Below are positions 27,516 through 37,435 of a stretch of 64,000 nt of DNA, piece after piece. The stretch is from Gluconacetobacter azotocaptans (lineage in GTDB: Bacteria; Pseudomonadota; Alphaproteobacteria; Acetobacterales; Acetobacteraceae). The notes under the pieces were generated by a model that was not told the origin of the DNA, did no database searches, and was given only the letters and a program-made list of their open reading frames with translations. Position 1 is the first letter of the stretch, and every line of letters starts with the position of its first letter. The stretch is from contig NZ_JABEQF010000002.1 of the NCBI RefSeq assembly GCF_014174355.1, positions 124,001 to 188,000 on the forward strand, in the 5' to 3' direction. Made by a program: the position numbers and the translations under genes.

Positions 27516-30217
27516 GGCGCATCTCCCCCGTCAGGCTGGACGATCGCCCAGGCGGGGGCGGTGAAGGCGCGCAGGGCCATGTGCGGCGGGCACAAGGCGA
27601 TGCCCGGCGGCAGGGCCGGGTCGCGGATGACGGGCAGGACCACCGACTGGCCATCCAGGCGCAATGCGATCGTGGGCGCGGTGCCACTGTCATCGGCGAT
27701 GCGCAGCGCGGCGGCTTCGACGCGGGCGGCGACGGGGGGCGACAGGCTGCTGAGTTCCTCGGTCCCGAACAGGCGGGGTTCGGGCAGCAGCAGGATTTCC
27801 CCCGCGCGGGGGGCGAAGGGGGCGGGGATGGCGGTGGCGTAGGCGGGGCGGGGGCGCGGGGTTCCGTCCCCGTCCAGCAGGCGCACGCCCGCGTCGCCGC
27901 CGCGCATCGGGCCGCCGATCTCCTGCTGGAAGCGGTTCAGGGACTGGACCGAATTCCAGCCCGGCGCCTGGTAATAGGGGACCAGGGCGCCAGGGGTGGC
28001 GGGGCCGTACGCGCCCTCCATCGTCGGCGCCAGCGGCGTGTCCGGCGCCGCCGGGGGCGGGCGGTCGCGGACGCTGATATTGGCCCGCACGGCGGTGCGG
28101 CCGCTGATGCGCGGCGGTTCGCTGCGGAGGCGCGCGCCGTCCAGGCGATAGGCGGCATCGGGCGCGGCCCGGCCGATCGGGGCCAGGGACGGGGTCGCGG
28201 CCGCGATGGCGGCGATGATATCGTCCAGATCCTGCCAGTCGGGGGCCTTCCCGGGGTCTGCCGCCTGGGCCAGGTCGCGCGCCCAGCGCCAGCCGGCCTG
28301 CAGGGGCAGGTCGGGGAACAGAACCTGCAGGAAGCGTTGTGCGCGCCCTTCGGTGCTGACCAGGGTGCCGCCGCACTCGGCGAAGGTGGCCGACGGCAGG
28401 ATCAGGTCGGCCCGGGCGGACAGCGGGGTCGCGGTATGGTCGATGACCACCAGATGCGGCACGGCGGCCAGCAGGGCGTCCAGCGCCGCCGGGTCCAGCC
28501 GGCGGCTGAGGTCGTTTTCCATCACCACCAGCGTGCCGATCCCGCCGTCCCGCGCCAGCGCGCGCACGGCGTCCAGCGACAGCCCGTCCATCAGCGCCAG
28601 CCCCATGCTGTCGCAGTCCGGCAGGACCAGCGACAGCGCGGCGTCGACGCCATGCGCCGCCAGGGCGGTGGCGATGGCGGCCGCCGCCTGCGGCAGCGCC
28701 GCCGTGCCGTACTGGGTGCCGGCCACGATCAGCGGGCGGGCGGCGGCGCGCAGGGTCGCCGCGATGTCGGCGGCCAGCCGGGCCGCGTCTTCCGGCAGGT
28801 CGGCGACCTCGGGGGCCGTGGGGTCGAGGCTGTGCGCGATGGCGAAGCCCAGGCGGGCGATGTCGTCCGGCGCGGCGCGAGAGGTGGCGCGCGCGATCGG
28901 GTCCAGATCGGTCGGGCCGGGGGTGGCGATGAACAGCGGCGAGCGCGCCTCCGACCCCAGGGTGCGGACGGCGGCGTCCATCCAGCGCGGGATGCGCGCG
29001 GCATCGGCGATATCGAAGGTGGCCTGCCGCACCGCTTGCCGCAGCGCCAGGCCGGCGCGGGGGGCGGTGACGGTGACGTTCTCGCCCAGGATCAGCACGG
29101 CGTCGGCCGATTCCATCTCATGCAGGGTGGGGTTGCGCGCGGGAGTGGTGCGCAGCAGGTCGGCGACCAGACGGGTAAGCCCGTGCTCCGGCTCGGCCAT
29201 GCCGGTCGAAAACCGCGCCGGCCCGGCCAGGGTACGCAGCGCGAAATTCGATTCCAGCGATGCGCGGGTCGATCCGATGCCCACCACCGGCCCGTCCTGC
29301 GCCATCATCTGGAAGCGGCGCAGGGCGTCCTGCACCGGCACCGGTGTCGGGCGGCCGTCGATCCGGGCCAGGGGGGCGCGCAGGCGGGACGGCGCCGCGA
29401 TGAAGCCATGGCCGAAGCGCCCCCGGTCGCACAGAAAATACCGGTTGACCGCGTCGTGGTAGCGGTTGAGCACCCGTCGCGTGGTGTCCTGCCGCGCATT
29501 GACGATGGTGTTGCAGCCCACGGCGCAATGCGTGCAGACCGAAGGCGCGCCCCGCAGGTCCCATTTGCGGCTGTAGACCGCCGAGAACGGCTTGTCGGTG
29601 AACACCCCGGTCGGGCAGATTTCCACCAGATTGCCGCTGAAGCCGTTTTCCAGCGCGCCGTCGGCATGGCGGCCGAAATAGACGTCGTTATGGGTGGCGA
29701 AGGCCGCCAGATCTTCACCGCCCGCATAGTCGCGATAGAACCGTACGCAGCGATAGCAGGCGATGCAGCGGTTCATCTCGTGATTGACGAAGGGGCCGAG
29801 ATCCTGGTTGCGATGGGTGCGCTTGGTGAAGCGATAGCGGCGGACGGCGTGGCCGGTCATCACCGTCATGTCCTGGAGGTGGCATTCGCCGCCTTCCGCG
29901 CAGACCGGGCAGTCGTGCGGGTGATTGGTCATCAGCCATTCCACGACGCTGGCGCGGAATTCGCGGGCTTCGGCATCGTCGATGGAGAGGATCGCGCCGT
30001 CGGTCACCGGCGTCATGCAGGCCATGACGATGCGGCCGGTGCGGTCGTCGGGGCCGCTGTATTGCCGCACGGCGCATTGCCGGCACGCGCCGACCGACCC
30101 CAGTTCGGGATGCCAGCAGAAATAGGGCAGGTCGGCCCCGGCCTCGAGGCACGCCTGAAGCAGGTTTTCGCCCGGCCGGGCGGGGAAGGGGCGGCCGTCG
30201 ATATGGATCGTCGCCAT
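27512..30217 (-). CDS. nuoG: NADH-quinone oxidoreductase subunit G, with N7 cluster
   Basis: Largest peripheral subunit of complex I, 901 residues (E. coli about 908). The N-terminal 2Fe-2S ligands are Cys34/45/48/67. N5 uses a His near 101 with Cys103/106/112, N4 uses Cys151/154/157/201, and the optional N7 cluster is present as Cys228/231/235/263. A molybdopterin-oxidoreductase-like domain follows without an active site. The ATG at 30217 starts [11 protein letters not shown], 14 bases after nuoF; the open frame upstream is nuoF out of frame. N7 together with the nuoCD fusion marks an E. coli-like complex I. Confidence 0.95.
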   Translation of the reverse strand: MATIHIDGRPFPARPGENLLQACLEAGADLPYFCWHPELGSVGACRQCAVRQYSGPDDRTGRIVMACMTPVTDGAILSIDDAEAREFRASVVEWLMTNHPHDCPVCAEGGECHLQDMTVMTGHAVRRYRFTKRTHRNQDLGPFVNHEMNRCIACYRCVRFYRDYAGGEDLAAFATHNDVYFGRHADGALENGFSGNLVEICPTGVFTDKPFSAVYSRKWDLRGAPSVCTHCAVGCNTIVNARQDTTRRVLNRYHDAVNRYFLCDRGRFGHGFIAAPSRLRAPLARIDGRPTPVPVQDALRRFQMMAQDGPVVGIGSTRASLESNFALRTLAGPARFSTGMAEPEHGLTRLVADLLRTTPARNPTLHEMESADAVLILGENVTVTAPRAGLALRQAVRQATFDIADAARIPRWMDAAVRTLGSEARSPLFIATPGPTDLDPIARATSRAAPDDIARLGFAIAHSLDPTAPEVADLPEDAARLAADIAATLRAAARPLIVAGTQYGTAALPQAAAAIATALAAHGVDAALSLVLPDCDSMGLALMDGLSLDAVRALARDGGIGTLVVMENDLSRRLDPAALDALLAAVPHLVVIDHTATPLSARADLILPSATFAECGGTLVSTEGRAQRFLQVLFPDLPLQAGWRWARDLAQAADPGKAPDWQDLDDIIAAIAAATPSLAPIGRAAPDAAYRLDGARLRSEPPRISGRTAVRANISVRDRPPPAAPDTPLAPTMEGAYGPATPGALVPYYQAPGWNSVQSLNRFQQEIGGPMRGGDAGVRLLDGDGTPRPRPAYATAIPAPFAPRAGEILLLPEPRLFGTEELSSLSPPVAARVEAAALRIADDSGTAPTIALRLDGQSVVLPVIRDPALPPGIALCPPHMALRAFTAPAWAIVQPDGGDAP

Positions 30218-30231
30218 CGCCCGGCGTCCCC

Positions 30232-31521
30232 CTATGCGGCCTGGCGCAGCGGGCAGCCGCGCTGGTGGATGTGGGCCTCGAAGTCCGCGCGGAACAGGCG
30301 CAGCCCGCTGGCCAGCGGCGCCATCGCACCCGGCGCATGCGCGCAGAAGGTGCGGCCCATCGGCCCCAGCAGGCGGGCATGGTCGGCCAGGCGGTCCAGG
30401 TCCTCGGCCTCGCCGGTGCCGTCCTCGATCGCCGCCAGCAGCCGTTCGACCCACGGCAGCCCGTCGCGGCAGGGCGTGCACCAGCCACAGGATTCCTGGG
30501 CGAAGAAATGTTCCAGATTCTGCAGCATGCCGATCGGGCAGGTCCGATCGTCCAGCAGGATGGCCTGGCCGGTGCCCAGCCGGCTGCCGGCCTTTTCCAC
30601 CGCGCCGTACTCCATCGCCACGTCGAGTTGCCCGGCGTCGAGGAAGGCGGTGGATGCCCCGCCCGGCAGCAGCGCGCGCAGCGCGTAGCCGTCGCGCATG
30701 CCGCCGGCATGCTGTTCGATGATCTCGCGCAGGGGGGTGCCCATCGGCAGTTCCCAGGTCCCGGGCCGGCGGACGCGCCCGCTGACGCCATACAGCTTGG
30801 TCCCGCCATCGGGGCCGAGGCCCAGCGCGCGGAACCACTCCGCGCCGTTGGCGACGATATGCGGCACGTTGCACAGGGTTTCGACATTGTTGACGACGCT
30901 GGGCGCGCCCCACAGGCCGCCGACCTGCGGGAAGGGCGGCTTGCTGCGCGGCTGCGCGCGCTTGCCTTCCAGCGCGGTCAGCAGCGCCGTTTCCTCGCCG
31001 CAGATATAGCGCCCGCCGCTGGAATGGACATGGATGTCGAACCCGAAGCCGGACCCCAGGATGTCCGCGCCCAGCCATCCGGTGGCGCGCGCGTCGGCGA
31101 TGGCGCGGGTCAGGCGCTCCAGCGCCAGATGGTATTCGCCGCGCAGGAAGATCACCCCGTGGCCGGCCTGGATGGCGTAGCCCGCGACGATCATGCCCTC
31201 GATCAGTTGCAGCGGATTGCCTTCCATCAGCAGCCGGTCCTTGAAGGTGCCGGGCTCCATCTCGTCGGCGTTGGCGATCAGGTATTTGCGGCGGGTGGCG
31301 GCCGGCTCCTTGGGCACGAAGCTCCATTTCTGGCCGGTCCCGAACCCCGCCCCGCCGCGTCCGCGCAGGGTCGAACGCGTCACGACGTCGATGACCGCAT
31401 CCGGCGTCATGTCCCGCAGGGCCGCGCGCACTGCCCGCCAGCCGCCCGACCGGCCGTATGCGGCGCAGTCGGGCGGCCCGGCGGCGGGGTCGATCATGGC
31501 GGTCAGCGGCCGTTCGGTCAT
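30232..31521 (-). CDS. nuoF: NADH-quinone oxidoreductase subunit F (FMN, NADH site)
   Basis: NADH-oxidising flavoprotein of complex I, 429 residues. The FMN/NADH loop GRGGAGFGTGQKW is at residues 54-66, the second glycine-rich NADH segment at about 168-185 (SSGGRYICGEETAL), and the N3 4Fe-4S ligands are Cys345/348/351/393 (ESCGWCTPCR). It works with NuoE and NuoG in the cytoplasmic arm. It overlaps the nuoE stop by four bases. Confidence 0.96.
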   Translation of the reverse strand: MTERPLTAMIDPAAGPPDCAAYGRSGGWRAVRAALRDMTPDAVIDVVTRSTLRGRGGAGFGTGQKWSFVPKEPAATRRKYLIANADEMEPGTFKDRLLMEGNPLQLIEGMIVAGYAIQAGHGVIFLRGEYHLALERLTRAIADARATGWLGADILGSGFGFDIHVHSSGGRYICGEETALLTALEGKRAQPRSKPPFPQVGGLWGAPSVVNNVETLCNVPHIVANGAEWFRALGLGPDGGTKLYGVSGRVRRPGTWELPMGTPLREIIEQHAGGMRDGYALRALLPGGASTAFLDAGQLDVAMEYGAVEKAGSRLGTGQAILLDDRTCPIGMLQNLEHFFAQESCGWCTPCRDGLPWVERLLAAIEDGTGEAEDLDRLADHARLLGPMGRTFCAHAPGAMAPLASGLRLFRADFEAHIHQRGCPLRQAA

Positions 31522-32027
31522 GTGGGCGGTCCCCGTGATGTGTCCGCGACCAGGGTGTCCGCGATCCGGTCGATCCCCGCTTCATCAAGGTCGCCATGCA
31601 GCGTTCGGTCGACCAGCATGGCGGGGGCGTGGTCGCAATGGCCCAGGCAGACGATGGGCAGCAGCGTGACCGCCCCGTCCGCCGTCGTCTGGCCCGGCCG
31701 GATGCCCAGCCGGTCGCACAGGCGCGCGCACAGGGCGTCGCGCCCCATGATCCAGCACGACACGCTGTCGCACATCAGGATGACGTGGCGGCCGACCGGC
31801 CGGCGGAAGACGAGGTTGAAGAAGGTGGCGACCCCGTCGAGGTCGGCCGGCGACAGGCCCAGCAGTCCGGCGACGTCGGCCAGATGCGCGTCGCTGACCC
31901 AGCCCAGGCGCGCCTGCACCGCCATCAGGGCGGGGACGGCCGCCATGCGCGGATGGTCCTCGGCCGCCGCCATGGCCGCGATGTCGGCCCGCAGGTCCGG
32001 CGGCAGGGGGGCGTCAGCGGTCGACAT
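31518..32027 (-). CDS. nuoE: NADH-quinone oxidoreductase subunit E
   Basis: Thioredoxin-fold subunit of complex I, 169 residues, carrying the N1a 2Fe-2S cluster. Ligands are Cys86, Cys91 (CDSVSC), Cys127 and Cys131 (CLGHC). Its ATG lies 14 bases inside the end of nuoCD, indicating coupled translation. Confidence 0.95.
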   Translation of the reverse strand: MSTADAPLPPDLRADIAAMAAAEDHPRMAAVPALMAVQARLGWVSDAHLADVAGLLGLSPADLDGVATFFNLVFRRPVGRHVILMCDSVSCWIMGRDALCARLCDRLGIRPGQTTADGAVTLLPIVCLGHCDHAPAMLVDRTLHGDLDEAGIDRIADTLVADTSRGPPT

Positions 32028-33792
32028 CGGCCATCACGAAATCAATGCTGCCGATGATGGCGATCAGGTCCGCGATCATGGTGCCCCGGCTGATCAGTGG
32101 GATCATCTGCAGATGCGGGAAGGACGGCGTGCGGATGCGGGTGCGGTAGGACATCGTCCCGCCGTCGCTGACCAGATGGTAGCTGTTCAGTCCCTTGGTG
32201 GCCTCGACGCAGGCGCGGGCCTCGCCCGCCGGAATGACCGGCCCCCAGCTGACGTTCAGGAAATGATGGATCAGCGTTTCGATGTCATGCATCGTCCGCG
32301 CGCGGGGCGGCGGCGTGGTCAGCGGATGGTCGGCCTTGATGGGGCCGGCCGGCATGTTGTCCACGCACTGGCGGATGATGCGCAGGCTCTGGCGGATTTC
32401 GGCGATATGCACGACGACGCGGTCGTGGCAATCGCCGTTCGCGGCGGTCGGGATATCGAATTCCAGCTGGTCGTAGCAGGCATAGGGCGCCTGGCGGCGA
32501 TAATCCCATTCCAGCCCGCAGGCGCGCAGGCCGGGGCCGGTCACGCCCCATTCCACGGCCTCGCGCACCGTATAGGCGCCCACGCCCCTGGTGCGCGCGC
32601 GAAAGATGCCGTTGCGCATCACCATCTTGTCGTATTCGTCCAGGCGGCGGGGCAGGTAGTCCAGAAAGGCGCGGACCAGCCCGTCCCAGCCCCGGGGCAG
32701 ATCCATCGCCACGCCGCCGATGCGAAACCACGCGGGATGCATGCGAAAGCCGCAGATGGCCTCGATGATCTCGAACACCCGTTCGCGGTCGCTGAACATG
32801 TAGAACACGGGCGACAATTGCCCGACATCCTGCGTCATGGTGCCGTAGAACACCAGATGGCTGGCAATGCGGAACAGTTCGGCCAGCATCACGCGGATCA
32901 TCTGCGCGCGGTCGGGCACGCTTATGCCGGCCAGTTTTTCCACCGCCATGACATAGGGAAAATTGTTCATCACCCCGCCCAGGTAATCGACGCGGTCGGT
33001 ATAGGGGATGAAGCTGTGCCAGGACTGGCGTTCGCCCATTTTCTCGGCGCCGCGATGGTGGAAGCCGATATCGGGCACGGCGTCCACGATCCGTTCGCCG
33101 TCCAGTTGCAGGACGATTCGGAATACGCCATGCACGCTGGGGTGGTTGGGGCCGAGATTGAGGAACATGAAGTCGCTGTGCGCGGAATGCCGTTTCATGC
33201 CCCATTGGGCGGGGTCGAAGCGCAGGGCCTCCTGCTCGGCGAATTCCTGGTCTTCGGTCAGGCTGTAGGGCGGCATCTCGGTGGCGCGGGCATAATGGTC
33301 CTTGCGCAGCGGATGGCCGGTCCAGGTCGGCGGCGTCAGGATGCGCCGCAGGAACGGGTGCCCGTCGAACACGATGCCGAACAGGTCCCAGACTTCGCGC
33401 TCGTACCAGTTCGCGTTCGGCCACAGGTCACTGATCGTGGGGGCATGCGGGCTGTCGGCCCCCAGCGGCACCTTCAGGCGCAGCTCGTCGCCCGGCCCGG
33501 CAAACGACAACAGGTGATAGACCAGCGTGAACGCGCTGGGTGGCTGGTCCGCCCGATGCGTGCGCTGCCGTTCGTCGATCGCGGTCAGGTCGAACAGCAT
33601 GCGCAGGTCAGCCTCCGGCTGCCGCAGCCGCGCCATTGCCCCGTGCAGGTTTTCCCGGGCGATCCAGACGGTCGGCACCTCGTCGCGCGTGCGCTCGACG
33701 GCCAGCACGATGGGGGGAACGGCGTTGGATATCTGCGCCAGCATCGTGGCGTCGCGCGCGTCGGCGGGGCGGGGCGGGGCGGCGACGCTCAT
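32014..33792 (-). CDS. nuoCD: Fused NADH-quinone oxidoreductase subunit C/D
   Basis: Natural fusion of the 30-kDa (NuoC, about residues 20-185) and 49-kDa (NuoD, about 205-592) subunits of complex I; 592 residues, close to the E. coli fusion. NuoC shows [19 protein letters not shown]. NuoD shows the quinone-site [21 protein letters not shown] and [12 protein letters not shown]. Separate nuoC and nuoD are the rule in most Alphaproteobacteria, so the fusion points to the gammaproteobacterial-type operon. It starts 12 bases after nuoB. Confidence 0.95.
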   Translation of the reverse strand: MSVAAPPRPADARDATMLAQISNAVPPIVLAVERTRDEVPTVWIARENLHGAMARLRQPEADLRMLFDLTAIDERQRTHRADQPPSAFTLVYHLLSFAGPGDELRLKVPLGADSPHAPTISDLWPNANWYEREVWDLFGIVFDGHPFLRRILTPPTWTGHPLRKDHYARATEMPPYSLTEDQEFAEQEALRFDPAQWGMKRHSAHSDFMFLNLGPNHPSVHGVFRIVLQLDGERIVDAVPDIGFHHRGAEKMGERQSWHSFIPYTDRVDYLGGVMNNFPYVMAVEKLAGISVPDRAQMIRVMLAELFRIASHLVFYGTMTQDVGQLSPVFYMFSDRERVFEIIEAICGFRMHPAWFRIGGVAMDLPRGWDGLVRAFLDYLPRRLDEYDKMVMRNGIFRARTRGVGAYTVREAVEWGVTGPGLRACGLEWDYRRQAPYACYDQLEFDIPTAANGDCHDRVVVHIAEIRQSLRIIRQCVDNMPAGPIKADHPLTTPPPRARTMHDIETLIHHFLNVSWGPVIPAGEARACVEATKGLNSYHLVSDGGTMSYRTRIRTPSFPHLQMIPLISRGTMIADLIAIIGSIDFVMADVDR

Positions 33793-33804
33793 CGGCCCGG
33801 GCGC

Positions 33805-34458
33805 TCAGATCGTGTCGGGCGTGCGCAGGTCGCGCGCCGCCCGTCGTGCGTCGCGCTTCATGTCGCGCAGGCTGGGCGGGGTCACGCGCTCGATCCCCTG
33901 CGGGCCGATCATCCAGCTTAATGGCCGGCGCTGGGTGGCGATGGAGTGTTGCAGCAGCATCAGCCCTTCCAGCAGCGCGTCGGGCCGGGGGGGGCAGCCG
34001 GGGACGTAGACATCGACCGGCAGGAAGCTGTCGACGCCCTGCACCACGCTGTAGATATCGTACATTCCGCCGGAATTGGCGCACGAGCCCATCGAGATGA
34101 CCCAGCGCGGTTCCAGCATCTGGTCGTACAGATATTTGATGATCGGGGCCATCTTCACGAAGACGGTGCCGGAGATCACGATCAGGTCGGCTTCGCGCGG
34201 GGTGGCGCGCAGTACCTCGGACCCGAAGCGGGCGATGTCGTATTTGCTGGTAAAGGCCGTCGCCATTTCGACATAGCAGCAGGACAGGCCGAAATTGAAT
34301 GGCCAGATCGAATTCTTCTGTCCCCAGGATACGAAATCCTGAAGTCGCCCCATGACCAGGTTGCGGCGTATGGTTTCGGTCACGCTCCGGGGCGCGCCGC
34401 CCGTCTCCGGGCCGCCCGCTGCCGGTGGCCCTCCTGCTGGTGTCATGGTCCAGCGCAT
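33805..34458 (-). CDS. nuoB: NADH-quinone oxidoreductase subunit B (N2 cluster)
   Basis: PSST subunit of complex I, 217 residues, holding the terminal N2 4Fe-4S cluster that reduces quinone. The ligands Cys60, Cys61, Cys126 and Cys155 are all present ([33 protein letters not shown]). The ATG at 34458 follows nuoA by three bases; a second in-frame ATG four codons on is also possible. Confidence 0.95.
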   Translation of the reverse strand: MRWTMTPAGGPPAAGGPETGGAPRSVTETIRRNLVMGRLQDFVSWGQKNSIWPFNFGLSCCYVEMATAFTSKYDIARFGSEVLRATPREADLIVISGTVFVKMAPIIKYLYDQMLEPRWVISMGSCANSGGMYDIYSVVQGVDSFLPVDVYVPGCPPRPDALLEGLMLLQHSIATQRRPLSWMIGPQGIERVTPPSLRDMKRDARRAARDLRTPDTI

Positions 34459-34461
34459 GCC

Positions 34462-34872
34462 CTATCCCCTGTCCGGCCGTACGCGGGGCGTCGGACCCCA
34501 ATCCAGCCCGCCGCCGCGCCACAGATAGGCCAGCGCCGCCGCCAGGAAGAAAATGAAGACGACGATCGCGCCGTATCCGCGCCATCCGGCCTCGGTCGCG
34601 ACCGGAGCCCAGGAAAACAGGAAAACCGATTCCACGTCGAAGATGACGAAGAACATCGCGATCAGGTAGTATTGTATTGGCAGGCGCAACTGCGCCGAAC
34701 CCACGGGAAGGATGCCGGATTCGAACGGCAGGTTCATGGACCGCCCCCGCGCCGGGCCGACGCGCCGCGTGCCCGTCATGGCCGACAGGGCCAGGATGAG
34801 GACGAGAAGGCCTGCGATCGCTGCCGCGTAGGCCGTCAGGGGATGCAGAGACAGGAAGTCCGACAAGGCCAT
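34462..34872 (-). CDS. nuoA: NADH-quinone oxidoreductase subunit A
   Basis: Small membrane subunit of complex I, 136 residues with three helices. The loop reads MNLPFESGILPVGSAQLRLP and the second helix YYLIAMFFVIFDVESVFLF carries the conserved acidic residues. The loop Cys seen in mitochondrial ND3 is Ser here, as I recall for E. coli NuoA. The start at 34872 has GGGGGTG just ahead; an upstream open frame would add an uncharacteristic leader. It is the first gene of the operon. Confidence 0.95.
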   Translation of the reverse strand: MALSDFLSLHPLTAYAAAIAGLLVLILALSAMTGTRRVGPARGRSMNLPFESGILPVGSAQLRLPIQYYLIAMFFVIFDVESVFLFSWAPVATEAGWRGYGAIVVFIFFLAAALAYLWRGGGLDWGPTPRVRPDRG

Positions 34873-34940
34873 CACCCCCGTGTCATCGTGACCGAGATTG
34901 CGGGACAGGCTGTGAGTGTCGCGTGGGACGACAACGTGGC

Positions 34941-34967
34941 CCCCCGGCAAAAGTTCGGGGCCGGGGG
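34941..34967. terminator. GC-rich hairpin upstream of nuoA
   Basis: CCCCCGGC (34941-34948) pairs with GCCGGGGG (34960-34967) around a 11-base loop, and a TTTTT run follows at 34974-34978 on the plus strand. It stands between the host-attachment gene and nuoA, both leftward. It may insulate the two units, though the T run is on the strand without a gene. Confidence 0.4.
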
Positions 34968-35001
34968 ACAGGGTTTTTAAGGAATGGACGAGCCGGCGCG
35001 A

Positions 35002-35442
35002 TCACCACATCCAGCGGCCGACGTGCTCCTTCAGCTCATGGTCGGGCACCTTGACCAGATCCTTGTCCAGCACGCCGATGACCCGGCAGCCGACCGCGGG
35101 GGCCAGGTTCTGGGTAATGATGGCGCTGGTCCGTGCGGGCGCCACGACCACCAGCGCGTCGTCCATCGTCTGGCGCGCATTGATCTGCGCCGCCACCAGT
35201 CGGGCGAATTTCTGCTTTTCCAGGGTGTGCAGGTCGTGGCGGGGGGCCAGGGCGTGGTGGGCGATGGCATCGCTGTGGAAACTGGCGCCCGGGGCGTCGT
35301 CGCCCAGATCGGATGATTGCTTGTGCGCCGCCGCCGAGTCGAACGATGCGATGCTGTGCAGGGCGCGATTGTGGTCCGCCTGCACGAAACGCGCGTGTTC
35401 GCCATCGGCGATGACGAAAAGAATATTCTGTTTCCTGAGCAT
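35002..35442 (-). CDS. Host attachment protein family (AtsE-like)
   Basis: Soluble protein of 146 residues matching the host_attach family: NILFVIADGEHARFVQ, then HDLHTLEKQKFARLVAAQIN, then DDALVVVAPARTSA. The name comes from a plant-attachment study; the fold is eRF1-like and function in most bacteria is unknown. The ATG at 35442 starts the conserved domain; the frame is open 12 codons upstream. It lies 57 bases downstream of the CBS-BON gene on the same strand. Confidence 0.85.
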   Translation of the reverse strand: MLRKQNILFVIADGEHARFVQADHNRALHSIASFDSAAAHKQSSDLGDDAPGASFHSDAIAHHALAPRHDLHTLEKQKFARLVAAQINARQTMDDALVVVAPARTSAIITQNLAPAVGCRVIGVLDKDLVKVPDHELKEHVGRWMW

Positions 35443-35499
35443 GATGTCGTGTCCGCCGCAATCCGAGGAAATGAACAACGCCAGGCGTGCCCGCCCGTT

Positions 35500-36201
35500 T
35501 TACATCGGCATCGTGGTACCCGTCATCGGTTCGACGAAGACCAGGTGATCGATAACGGATTCGACGCCTTTCACGTTTTCCGCCGCCACGCGGGCCGCCG
35601 TCCGCAATCGGGAATCGAAGATCGCGCCGCTGAGTTCCACCACCCCGTTATGGACCTGGACGTTGATGAAACTAGGGCCGGCCCAGCGTGGCTCGTTGCG
35701 GTATTCTTCAAGGATGGCGGCCCGGATGCTGTCGTCGTCGGCCGTGCTTTCCTGCGGCGTCAGGGCCTGGAGCAATGCGCGCAGGATATCGGCACGCGAC
35801 AGGATGCCCACCAGCCGTGCGCCGTCGAGCACCGGCAGCCGCTTGACGTGATGATGGATCATCTTGTCCACGGCGTCCTCGATGGGGGATGTGGCGGCGA
35901 TGGCGATCGGCTCGGCTGTCATCACGTCGCCGACCTTGCGCCCATGGGTGCGGACATAATCCGCCGCCGCCCGTCCGGGGGATCGCAGCAACGTCCCCAG
36001 CCACGACCGCATGCCCTCGGTGCCCAGTTCGCTGCGGCGCAGCAGGTCGCCTTCGGTCAGGATGCCGACCAGTTGCCCCTGCGACGTCACGACCGGCACG
36101 CCGCTCATCTTGTTGGACAACATCAGACGTGCGGCTTTTTCGATGGTTTCGAACGGATCAATCGCAATGGCCGGCGACGTCATGATGTCCTTGACCTGCA
36201 T
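35500..36201 (-). CDS. CBS-pair protein with C-terminal BON domain
   Basis: Cytoplasmic protein of 233 residues. Two CBS domains (about 1-60 and 90-150) have DIMTSPAIAIDPFETIE, VPVVTSQGQLVGILTEGDLL and RLPVLDGARLVGILSRADIL, followed by a BON domain (about 170-225; FINVQVHNGVVELSGAIFD). CBS-BON proteins are thought to sense nucleotides and contact membranes. The ATG at 36201 is preceded by GGGAAAGGG and begins the first CBS domain; upstream in-frame codons are open but lack a ribosome site. Confidence 0.88.
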   Translation of the reverse strand: MQVKDIMTSPAIAIDPFETIEKAARLMLSNKMSGVPVVTSQGQLVGILTEGDLLRRSELGTEGMRSWLGTLLRSPGRAAADYVRTHGRKVGDVMTAEPIAIAATSPIEDAVDKMIHHHVKRLPVLDGARLVGILSRADILRALLQALTPQESTADDDSIRAAILEEYRNEPRWAGPSFINVQVHNGVVELSGAIFDSRLRTAARVAAENVKGVESVIDHLVFVEPMTGTTMPM

Positions 36202-36362
36202 GACACGCGCCCTTTCCCGTGGTGTGGAACGGACATGCGTCCCGGCGGGCAGGGGCGCAATCCTGCTCGTGGATTCGTGATCCTGCGGCAGGGGCATAAG
36301 GGCGGTTTCGCGGGTGGAGGCGATTCCGCTATAGATCGGCGACATCTTTTTTCGAGGGTGTC

Positions 36363-37088
36363 GTGATCATACAGGCCTGTATCAACGGCGCCCGCCCGGC
36401 GGGCTTTCACCCCGCCCTGCCTCTCACCGCCGTGGATATGGCGCGCGACGGCGCGGCCTGTCTTTCGGCCGGCGCTGCCGAACTCCATATCCATCCACGT
36501 GTCACGCCCGACAGGGAAGGGCTTGCCGCCGTCGATGAAACTGTCCTTGCGGTTCGCAAAGCCTGTCCCGGCACGCTTCTGGGTGTGTCCACCGGGGTAT
36601 GGATCGAGGGCGACGAACACCAGACGCGTGCCCGCATCGCGGCGTGGACGCATCCCCCCGACTATGCGTCCGTCAATCTCTCGGAATCCGATGCGCCGGC
36701 CATCATGGACCTGCTTCGGCAGCGGCATATAGGGATCGAGGCCGGCCTGGCGACGGCCGCGGATGCCGAGCGGTTCGTCAAGCTCCGTAACCACGACGGC
36801 GTGCTGCGCGTTCTCGTGGAAGTCGAGGAGCAGGAACTCCCTTCCGCCCGGCTCATTGTAGAGGAGATTGCGGCTGTCCTGGAGAAGTACGGCATACGGC
36901 GGCCAATCCTTCTGCATGGCGTCGACGCAACCGTGTGGCCCCTTCTGGACCTTGCGCGTCGTCGTCGCTGGTCGACACGCATCGGCTTCGAAGACGGCAA
37001 GTTTCTGAAGGACGGAAGCCTCGCGCGGGACAATCCGCACCTTGTTTCCGAAGCCGCCCGGCACCTTCGCCCCGCGTGCGCGAACTGA
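36363..37088 (+). CDS. BKACE (DUF849) beta-keto acid cleavage enzyme
   Basis: TIM-barrel enzyme of the 3-keto-5-aminohexanoate cleavage family, which condenses a beta-keto acid with acetyl-CoA and splits it. The 241-residue protein begins IIQACINGARPAGFHPALP, has the zinc pair His42 and His44 (ELHIHPR) and a C-terminal GFEDGK segment with the third ligand Glu. It is shorter than most members (about 270-310). It starts at GTG. The substrate is not predictable. It is divergent from the CBS-BON gene. Confidence 0.85.
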   Translation: MIIQACINGARPAGFHPALPLTAVDMARDGAACLSAGAAELHIHPRVTPDREGLAAVDETVLAVRKACPGTLLGVSTGVWIEGDEHQTRARIAAWTHPPDYASVNLSESDAPAIMDLLRQRHIGIEAGLATAADAERFVKLRNHDGVLRVLVEVEEQELPSARLIVEEIAAVLEKYGIRRPILLHGVDATVWPLLDLARRRRWSTRIGFEDGKFLKDGSLARDNPHLVSEAARHLRPACAN

Positions 37089-37153
37089 CGCTGACCCAGG
37101 GAGCGGGGCGGACAGGTTGCAAAGGACAGGATCGATCAAGAAAGGGGGCGGCT

Positions 37154-37435
37154 ATGACCGACCTGATCGACGATACGGTGCGCCACCGCTTCGAGCTTCA
37201 TGCCGAGGGCGGGGTAGCGTTCGTGGCCTACACTGTGGAGGGCGGGCGGCTGGTGCTGGGCCACACCTCGGTTCCACCCGCGCTGGAGGGGCGCGGCATC
37301 GGATCGGCGCTGGTGCGCGCTGTCCTTGATGAAGCGCGGGGACGGGGGATGCGGGTGGTGTCGCGCTGTTCGTTCATTACGGCCTATATCCGCCGCCATC
37401 CCGATTATGCCGATCTGCTGGTACGAGGCGCCTGA
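37154..37435 (+). CDS. YjdJ-type GNAT N-acetyltransferase
   Basis: Short acetyltransferase-like protein of 93 residues. It has AFVAYTVEGGRLVLGHTSVP, the acetyl-CoA motif GRGIGSALVRAVLDEARGRG and the C-terminal CSFITAYIRRHPDYADL that is typical of the YjdJ group. The substrate is unknown. The ATG at 37154 follows AAAGGGGG. Its last 31 bases overlap the convergent MFS transporter gene. Confidence 0.88.
   Translation: MTDLIDDTVRHRFELHAEGGVAFVAYTVEGGRLVLGHTSVPPALEGRGIGSALVRAVLDEARGRGMRVVSRCSFITAYIRRHPDYADLLVRGA

Noticed and set aside
27512-31597. A single 1361-codon open frame over nuoF and nuoG
   Set aside because: Its first third is nuoF in the wrong frame; the NuoG family start and the nuoF stop place the true start at 30217.
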